Below, in pieces: positions 15,416 to 19,573 of a stretch of 19,573 bases of DNA (its first letter is position 1; each line of letters starts with the position of its first letter). Both the position numbers and the translations under genes were made by a program. Where the stretch lies: NCBI GenBank assembly GCA_036732565.1, contig DAINCF010000065.1:1-19573 (forward strand), in the 5' to 3' direction. The stretch is from JAIVJN01 sp036732565 (lineage in GTDB: Bacteria > Acidobacteriota > Vicinamibacteria > Vicinamibacterales > UBA2999). The notes beneath the pieces were generated by a model. The model made no database searches. It had not been told where the DNA came from and was given only the letters and a program-made list of their open reading frames with translations.

Positions 15416-15423
15416 GGGGATAT

Positions 15424-15828
15424 ATGGACTTTTCCAAGCTCAACGGTCTGGTGCCAGCAGTTGTTCAGGACGCAGCGTCCAACGAGGTCCTCATGGTCGG
15501 ATTCATGAACGACGAGGCCTGGACCATGACCCAGCGCTCGGGGTTCGCGACGTTCTACAGCCGCTCGCGGAATCAGCTGTGGACGAAAGGTGAGACCTCG
15601 GGCAATCGCCTCGCGGTGCGTCAGATCTTGATCGATTGCGATGAGGACACCGTGCTGCTGAAAGTGGAGCGTCTGGGTGACGGCAACGTGTGCCACACCG
15701 GCGCGCGGTCCTGCTTCACACCTTCAAGCCTTCAGGCCTCCAAGCCTTCAGGCCCCCAAGCCTCCAAGCCTCAGGTCCCGAGCCTCGAGCCCGCGACCGC
15801 CTCCAAGCCTTCGGAGGTTTCGGAATGA
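15424..15828 (+). CDS. hisI: Phosphoribosyl-AMP cyclohydrolase with repeat-encoded tail
   Basis: Monofunctional PRA-CH, which hydrolyses phosphoribosyl-AMP to ProFAR in step 3 of histidine synthesis in the cytosol. The core (residues 1-98) has YSRSRNQLWTKGETSGN (45-61), the metal site DCDED (71-75) and CHTGARSCF (90-98) with C90 and C97, which are the family hallmarks. The start ATG 15424 gives the usual MDFSKLNGLVPAVVQD N-terminus. The frame is open upstream to 15304, but that stretch runs through the terminator and is unlikely to be translated. There is no fused HisE domain. Residues 99-134 are an extra Ser/Pro/Lys/Gln tail (with QASKP repeated at 104-108 and 112-116), encoded by degenerate 8-bp repeats, and are probably disordered. 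The stop overlaps hisG as ATGA. Confidence 0.95.
   Translation: MDFSKLNGLVPAVVQDAASNEVLMVGFMNDEAWTMTQRSGFATFYSRSRNQLWTKGETSGNRLAVRQILIDCDEDTVLLKVERLGDGNVCHTGARSCFTPSSLQASKPSGPQASKPQVPSLEPATASKPSEVSE
15721..15775. repeat. Degenerate 8-bp tandem repeat (consensus CCTYCARG) in the 3' end of hisI
   Basis: Seven consecutive units can be read: CCTTCAAG, CCTTCAGG, CCTCCAAG, CCTTCAGG, CCCCCAAG, CCTCCAAG and a 7-base CCTCAGG. In translation the period becomes eight residues (24 bases). The 11-mer CCTTCAGGCCT at 15729-15739 is also found in the left arm of the palindromic element at 15076-15159. The block lies wholly in the dispensable-looking HisI tail, just after the catalytic core. Confidence 0.85.
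15800..15817 (+). promoter_or_regulatory. Hairpin covering the hisG ribosome binding site
   Basis: CCTCC (15800-15804) pairs exactly with GGAGG (15813-15817) across an 8-base loop. GGAGG is the Shine-Dalgarno of hisG, seven bases before its ATG at 15825. Translation through the end of hisI would open this stem, so hisG expression should depend on hisI translation. Further CCTCC copies at 15737-15741 and 15761-15765 could compete for the same site. Confidence 0.5.
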
Positions 15829-16715
15829 AGAAGCTGCGGCTCGGCATCCCCAAAGGCTCGCTGCAGGACGCGACGGTGCAGCTGTTCCAACGCGCCGGCT
15901 TCAACGTCCTGGTCAGCACCCGATCGTACTTCCCGTCGATCGACGACCCGGAGATCGAGTGCATGTTGATTCGCGCCCAGGAAATGGCGCGCTATGTCGC
16001 GGACGGCGTGCTCGACGCCGGCCTGACCGGCATGGACTGGATTGCCGAGCATCAGATCGGCCACCCCGAAGAGGAGCCGCTGATTCGCGTGTGCGACTTG
16101 ATTTACGCCAAGCAGAGCTTCGGCAAGGTCCGCTGGGTGCTCGCCGTGCCCGAGGACTCGCGCTTTCAGCGGCCCGAGGACTTGCAGGGCTGCCGCATTG
16201 CCACGGAGCTCGTGCGCTTCACGAAGCACTACTTCGACAGCCGCAATGTGAAGGTGGATGTCGAGTTCTCCTGGGGGGCCACGGAGGTGAAGCCCCCTGT
16301 CCTTGCCGACGCCATCGTCGAAGCGACCGAGACGGGATCGACGCTGCGGGCCAACCGGTTGCGGATCATCGACACGCTGATGGAATCGAACACGCAGCTG
16401 ATCGCCAATGGCCGCGCCATGAGCGACGAGTGGAGGCAAACCAAGATCGAGAACATCGCACTGCTCTTGAGGGCCGCCATCGAGGCGCAAGGCCGCGTCG
16501 GGTTGATGTTGAACGTCCGACGCGAGGACCTCGAGCGTGTGCTGTCGATGCTTCCGGCCTTGCAGCGTCCAACCGTGTCCTCGCTCAGCGACCCCGACTG
16601 GGTGGCGGTCAACACGATCATCGAAGAGCGCACGGTGCGCGATCTGATTCCGAAGTTGAAATCCGCCGGCGGTCAAGGGATCGTCGAATATCCGCTGAAC
16701 AAGATCGTGGTTTAG
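15825..16715 (+). CDS. hisG: ATP phosphoribosyltransferase, long form
   Basis: HisG of 296 aa joins ATP and PRPP to give phosphoribosyl-ATP, the first and feedback-regulated step of histidine synthesis. The N-terminus LRLGIPKGSLQDAT (residues 4-17) and GLTGMDWIAEH (66-76) are family motifs, and the PRPP-binding loop is EATETGSTLRAN (166-177). Length and a C-terminal domain from about 222 (GRVGLMLNVRREDLERV to GQGIVEYPLNKIV) show the long, homohexameric form that carries its own histidine-binding regulatory domain and does not need HisZ. The ATG is in an ATGA overlap with hisI behind GGAGG at 15813-15817. A gap of 40 bp separates it from hisD. Confidence 0.97.
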   Translation: MKKLRLGIPKGSLQDATVQLFQRAGFNVLVSTRSYFPSIDDPEIECMLIRAQEMARYVADGVLDAGLTGMDWIAEHQIGHPEEEPLIRVCDLIYAKQSFGKVRWVLAVPEDSRFQRPEDLQGCRIATELVRFTKHYFDSRNVKVDVEFSWGATEVKPPVLADAIVEATETGSTLRANRLRIIDTLMESNTQLIANGRAMSDEWRQTKIENIALLLRAAIEAQGRVGLMLNVRREDLERVLSMLPALQRPTVSSLSDPDWVAVNTIIEERTVRDLIPKLKSAGGQGIVEYPLNKIVV

Positions 16716-16755
16716 TTCAAAAGGCCCTTGGTTTTTGTGCGTTGATCTGACCGCC

Positions 16756-18012
16756 ATGCGAATCGTTCGTTCATCTGATCGTGCTGCGGTACAGCAGCTC
16801 TTGTCCGCCACTCGCGTGCGGGATGTGGAGACGACGGCGCGTGCGCGCGGGATTGTGGAGCGCGTGCAGCGCGACGGCGACGTGGCGCTCGCGGCGTTCG
16901 CACGCGAGCTGGATGGGCTCGACGGCCGGTTGGAGATCCCTCGCGCGCAGTGGGAGCGGCGGGCCGTCGCCGTGCCGGCGAATGTGCGTCGAGCGCTCCG
17001 CGCGGCGGCTCGTCACATTCGGCGCGTCGCCAAGGCCCAGGTGCCGAAAGGGCTTCGGGTTCGCGTCGCCGCGGGAATCGAGGTCGAGCAGCGCATCGTC
17101 CCGCTGGATCGCGTCGGCTGCTACGTGCCCGGTGGGCGATATCCCCTGCCGTCATCCCTGCTCATGACCGCGATTCCGGCTCGCACGGTCGGCGTGGGCG
17201 AAATCATCGCCGCCTGTCCCCGGCCCGACGCGACCGTGCTGGCGGCGGCCATCGAGGCCGGGGTCGATCGCCTGTTTCAGGTTGGCGGCGCGCACGCGAT
17301 CGCCGCGATGGCATATGGCACGAAGACAGTGCCGCGGGTCGACAAAATCGTTGGCCCGGGCAATCGCTGGGTGTCGGCCGCCAAGGAGATCGTCGCCGGC
17401 GACTGCGCCATCGATTTCTACGCGGGCCCGACGGAGATCCTGATCGTGTCCGATACGTCGCCAGCCGAGTGGATCGCGGCTGACCTCATCGCGCAAGCCG
17501 AGCACGATCCTGACGCGCGAGCGGTTCTCATCACGTCGAGTCGCACGCTCGCGACCAATGTGGCGGCATGCGTCGAGCAGAGCATCCCGTCCGACGGTCC
17601 CGCGCGCGAAGCGTTGGCACGGCACGGCGGGATCGTGGTGACGCGATCGATCGACGAGTCGATGGCGCTGGCGAACCGCGCCGCGCCCGAGCACCTGGTA
17701 GTGGACGATGAGTCGGCAGCAAGACGCGCACGAACGGCGGGTGCCGTGTTCGTCGGGCGGTGGACGGCGCAGGTGGCGGGCGACTACGCCATCGGGTCGA
17801 ATCACGTGCTGCCCACGGCCGGCGCCGCACGCGTCCGCGGCGGCCTGAACGCCGCCGACTTCGTCCGGCTGATCTCGGTGCAGCGCGTCACCGAGCGCGG
17901 GCTGCGTCGTCTGGCGCCAACGGTGACCGCGCTCGCGCACGCGGAGGGGCTGGCCGCTCACGCCGAATCGATCGATGTTCGCGTCAAGAACCGAAGGGGA
18001 CCCCACGAATGA
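16756..18012 (+). CDS. hisD: Histidinol dehydrogenase
   Basis: Zinc-dependent enzyme of 418 aa that oxidises L-histidinol to L-histidine with two NAD+, the last two steps of the pathway. Signature features are VGCYVPGGRYPLPSSLLM (residues 120-137), VGPGNRWVSAAK (199-210) and IDFYAGPTE (219-227). The zinc ligands expected by family alignment are Q247 and H250 (QAEHD), D343 (AGDYAIGSNH) and H402 (LAAHAES). The catalytic pair E312-H313 is in APEHL. ATG 16756 gives the normal N-terminus MRIVRSSD; GTG 16735 would add seven residues with no support. The ribosome binding site is weak. The end overlaps hisC as ATGA. Confidence 0.97.
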   Translation: MRIVRSSDRAAVQQLLSATRVRDVETTARARGIVERVQRDGDVALAAFARELDGLDGRLEIPRAQWERRAVAVPANVRRALRAAARHIRRVAKAQVPKGLRVRVAAGIEVEQRIVPLDRVGCYVPGGRYPLPSSLLMTAIPARTVGVGEIIAACPRPDATVLAAAIEAGVDRLFQVGGAHAIAAMAYGTKTVPRVDKIVGPGNRWVSAAKEIVAGDCAIDFYAGPTEILIVSDTSPAEWIAADLIAQAEHDPDARAVLITSSRTLATNVAACVEQSIPSDGPAREALARHGGIVVTRSIDESMALANRAAPEHLVVDDESAARRARTAGAVFVGRWTAQVAGDYAIGSNHVLPTAGAARVRGGLNAADFVRLISVQRVTERGLRRLAPTVTALAHAEGLAAHAESIDVRVKNRRGPHE

Positions 18013-19082
18013 TCACGATACAAGGCATGCCGAGCCTCGGCGAGGGCTTGCGGCTCCATCTCAACGAGAACACGGCCGGCTGCTCACCGCTCGTCGTCGA
18101 CGCCGTGCGCCGGTTCGACGGACAGGGACTGTCGAGTTACCCCGACTATCGGGCTGCCGTGCTCGAGACCGCGGCGTACCTGGGCGTGGATCCTAATCGA
18201 CTGGTGCTGACCAACGGGCTCGACGAGGGCATCCTCCTGACTTCGATCGCATATCTGACGGCCCAGGCGCCGAAGGCGCTGGTGGACCTCGGAGCGCTCG
18301 CCGGCCCCGTCGGGCAGCCGGAGATCATCACCGCGCTGCCGACGTTCGAGCCCTACGTCAGCACCGCTCGCGCCATGGGCGCCCGCGTCGTCACCGTGCC
18401 GCCGGGCCCTGATTTCACCTTCCCGGTGCAGGGTGTCCTCGACGCGATCACGCCCAACACGCGCATCGTCTACGTCAACAACCCGAACAACCCGAGCGGC
18501 GTGACCGTTCCACACGAGGACATCCGCCGTGTGGTCGAAGGTGCCGGTCGGGCGCTCGTCTTCGTCGACGAGGCCTACCACGACTTCATGGGTAAGAACT
18601 TCCTCGCGGACGCGCAGGCGTATCCGAACGTGCTCGTCGGTCGCACGTTCTCGAAGGCGCATGGTCTGGCCGGCATGCGCGTGGGGACGATGGTCGCCTC
18701 GCCGACCGTGTTGGAGCCGATTCGCTACGCGATGCCGCTCTTCAACCTCAACGTCGTCGCGGTGGCGGCGCTGCGGGCGGCGCTGACCGATGCCACCTAC
18801 CTCCCGTGGTACCTCGACCAGGTCGCGCAGTCGAAGCAGTTGGTGTACGAGACGTGCGATCGGCTCGGGCTTCGCTACTGGCAGAGCGGCGCGAACTTCG
18901 TGCTGGTCGACGGCGGCGCACGCGCGCGCGGGCTGATCGACGGCCTCATCGCACGCAAGATTCTCGTGCGCGATCGCTCGAAGGAGCCGCACTGCGCCAA
19001 CTGCTTCCGTCTGACCACCGGCGTCGTCGATCACACCCGCGAGGCGGTCAAGGCCATGGAGGAGCTGTGCGCCGAGCGTTGA
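18009..19082 (+). CDS. hisC: Histidinol-phosphate aminotransferase
   Basis: PLP-dependent class I/II aminotransferase of 357 aa that makes histidinol phosphate from imidazole-acetol phosphate and glutamate. It has LHLNENTAG (residues 17-24), SSYPDYRA (42-49), VNNPNNPSG (156-164), FVDEAYHDF (185-193) and the PLP lysine K216 in RTFSKAHGLAGMRVG. R334 in CFRLTTG is the expected carboxylate-binding arginine. Residues about 85-107 (QAPKALVDLGALAGPVGQPEII), between the cofactor-binding helix and the ALPTFEPY strand, look like an insertion of roughly 20 residues compared with standard HisC. AAGGGGA (17996-18002) supports ATG 18009. The 3' end overlaps hisB by 16 bases. Assignment to histidine rather than another aminotransferase rests on the operon. 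Confidence 0.93.
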   Translation: MITIQGMPSLGEGLRLHLNENTAGCSPLVVDAVRRFDGQGLSSYPDYRAAVLETAAYLGVDPNRLVLTNGLDEGILLTSIAYLTAQAPKALVDLGALAGPVGQPEIITALPTFEPYVSTARAMGARVVTVPPGPDFTFPVQGVLDAITPNTRIVYVNNPNNPSGVTVPHEDIRRVVEGAGRALVFVDEAYHDFMGKNFLADAQAYPNVLVGRTFSKAHGLAGMRVGTMVASPTVLEPIRYAMPLFNLNVVAVAALRAALTDATYLPWYLDQVAQSKQLVYETCDRLGLRYWQSGANFVLVDGGARARGLIDGLIARKILVRDRSKEPHCANCFRLTTGVVDHTREAVKAMEELCAER

Positions 19083-19573
19083 TCGATCGCCGTACGGCCG
19101 AGACCGCGATTCGACTCCGCCTGGACCTGGACGGTCGCGGGCGCTTCGAGAATCGCACCGGCATCCGCTTTCTGGATCACATGCTGGATCTCGTGGCGCG
19201 CCACGGCGGATTCGATCTTCACGTCAAAGCCACGGGCGACCTCGACGTCGATCAGCATCACACCGTCGAGGACGTCGGCATCGCGCTGGGCGAGGCGGTG
19301 ACGAAGGCGTTGGGCACCAGGCGAGGCATCAACCGCGCCGGATATTTCGTGATGCCGATGGACGAAACGCTGGCTGTCGTGGCCATCGACTTCGGTGGAC
19401 GGCCTCATACCGTCGTGGACACGCGCGTGGCAACGCGGCTCGTCGGTGACCTGCAGAGCGAGCTGGTGCACGACTTCTTCGAGGGGTTCGCCAGCGCGGC
19501 GCGAGCGAACCTGCATGTCAAGGTGCTGTACGGCCGCTCCAATCATCACAAGATCGAAGCGTGCTTCAAGGCG
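19067..19573 (+). CDS. hisB: Imidazoleglycerol-phosphate dehydratase (3' partial)
   Basis: First 169 residues of IGPD, the Mn2+-dependent enzyme that dehydrates imidazole glycerol phosphate. The window ends before the stop codon, at most about 30 residues from the usual end. The start is GTG 19067 (MRRALIDRRTAETAIRL), which matches the family N-terminus and lies 4 bases after GGAGG (19058-19062). TTG 19079 is a weaker alternative. Motifs seen are FLDHMLDLVARHGG (residues 35-48), DQHHTVEDVGIALGEA (62-77), the PMDE segment (97-100), HDFFEGFA (135-142) and GRSNHHKIEACFKA (156-169). These include the paired HH-x2-E metal sites. No histidinol-phosphatase domain precedes it, so it is the monofunctional form. 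It continues the his operon, overlapping hisC. Confidence 0.95.
   Translation, partial: MRRALIDRRTAETAIRLRLDLDGRGRFENRTGIRFLDHMLDLVARHGGFDLHVKATGDLDVDQHHTVEDVGIALGEAVTKALGTRRGINRAGYFVMPMDETLAVVAIDFGGRPHTVVDTRVATRLVGDLQSELVHDFFEGFASAARANLHVKVLYGRSNHHKIEACFKA

Noticed and set aside
15304..15423. N-terminal extension of HisI from TTG 15304
   Set aside because: The frame is open, but it would run through a strong terminator, and the family N-terminus MDFSKLNGLVPAVVQD begins exactly at ATG 15424.
1..19573. CRISPR arrays, tRNA/rRNA genes, insertion sequences, integrases
   Set aside because: None was recognised on reading either strand; the only tandem repeat is the degenerate octamer block in hisI.

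Overview
The window is GC-rich, densely coding bacterial DNA with every supported gene on the + strand. It looks chromosomal: there are no IS elements, phage genes, tRNAs, rRNAs or CRISPR arrays. Base composition, the long-form HisG, the hisI-hisG-hisD-hisC-hisB order and CAGGCCTTCAGGCCTG-type palindromes suggest an Acidobacteriota (Vicinamibacteria-like) or similar soil or sediment lineage. That assignment is inference, because no taxonomic marker gene is present.

Region 1 (1-12750) is an exopolysaccharide export and assembly operon. In order it encodes the 3' part of a Wza-type polysaccharide export protein (SLBB), a GT4 glycosyltransferase, a Wzx-like flippase, two more GT4s, an O-antigen ligase/polymerase-like membrane protein, two more GT4s, a SAM methyltransferase, an ALG11-like GT4 and a secreted clan-A-like glycoside hydrolase. 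Most junctions are ATGA, GTGA or TGATG overlaps, so translation is strongly coupled. Cytosolic transferases would build and methylate a lipid-linked glycan, the flippase would move it across the inner membrane, the ligase/polymerase would extend or transfer it, and the export protein would pass it through the outer membrane. The hydrolase may trim or release the product, as PslG does in the Psl system.

Region 2 (12751-15058) is a second, longer copy of the glycoside hydrolase with three C-terminal fibronectin type III domains. It has its own 235-bp upstream region. That region holds a close match to a sigma-54 -24/-12 promoter and, about 80 bp upstream of the predicted transcription start, a perfect palindrome suited to an enhancer-binding activator. 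The two hydrolases may therefore be controlled separately.

Region 3 (15059-15423) has no conventional protein gene but is rich in structure. It contains an 84-bp REP-like element with perfect 26-bp inverted arms, a possible His-rich leader ORF, and a textbook intrinsic terminator that ends 8 bases before the hisI start codon. This arrangement suggests transcription attenuation of the his operon.

Region 4 (15424-19573) is the histidine operon hisI-hisG-hisD-hisC-hisB, with hisB cut by the window end. HisI carries a tail encoded by degenerate 8-bp tandem repeats. The tail ends in a hairpin that covers the hisG ribosome binding site.
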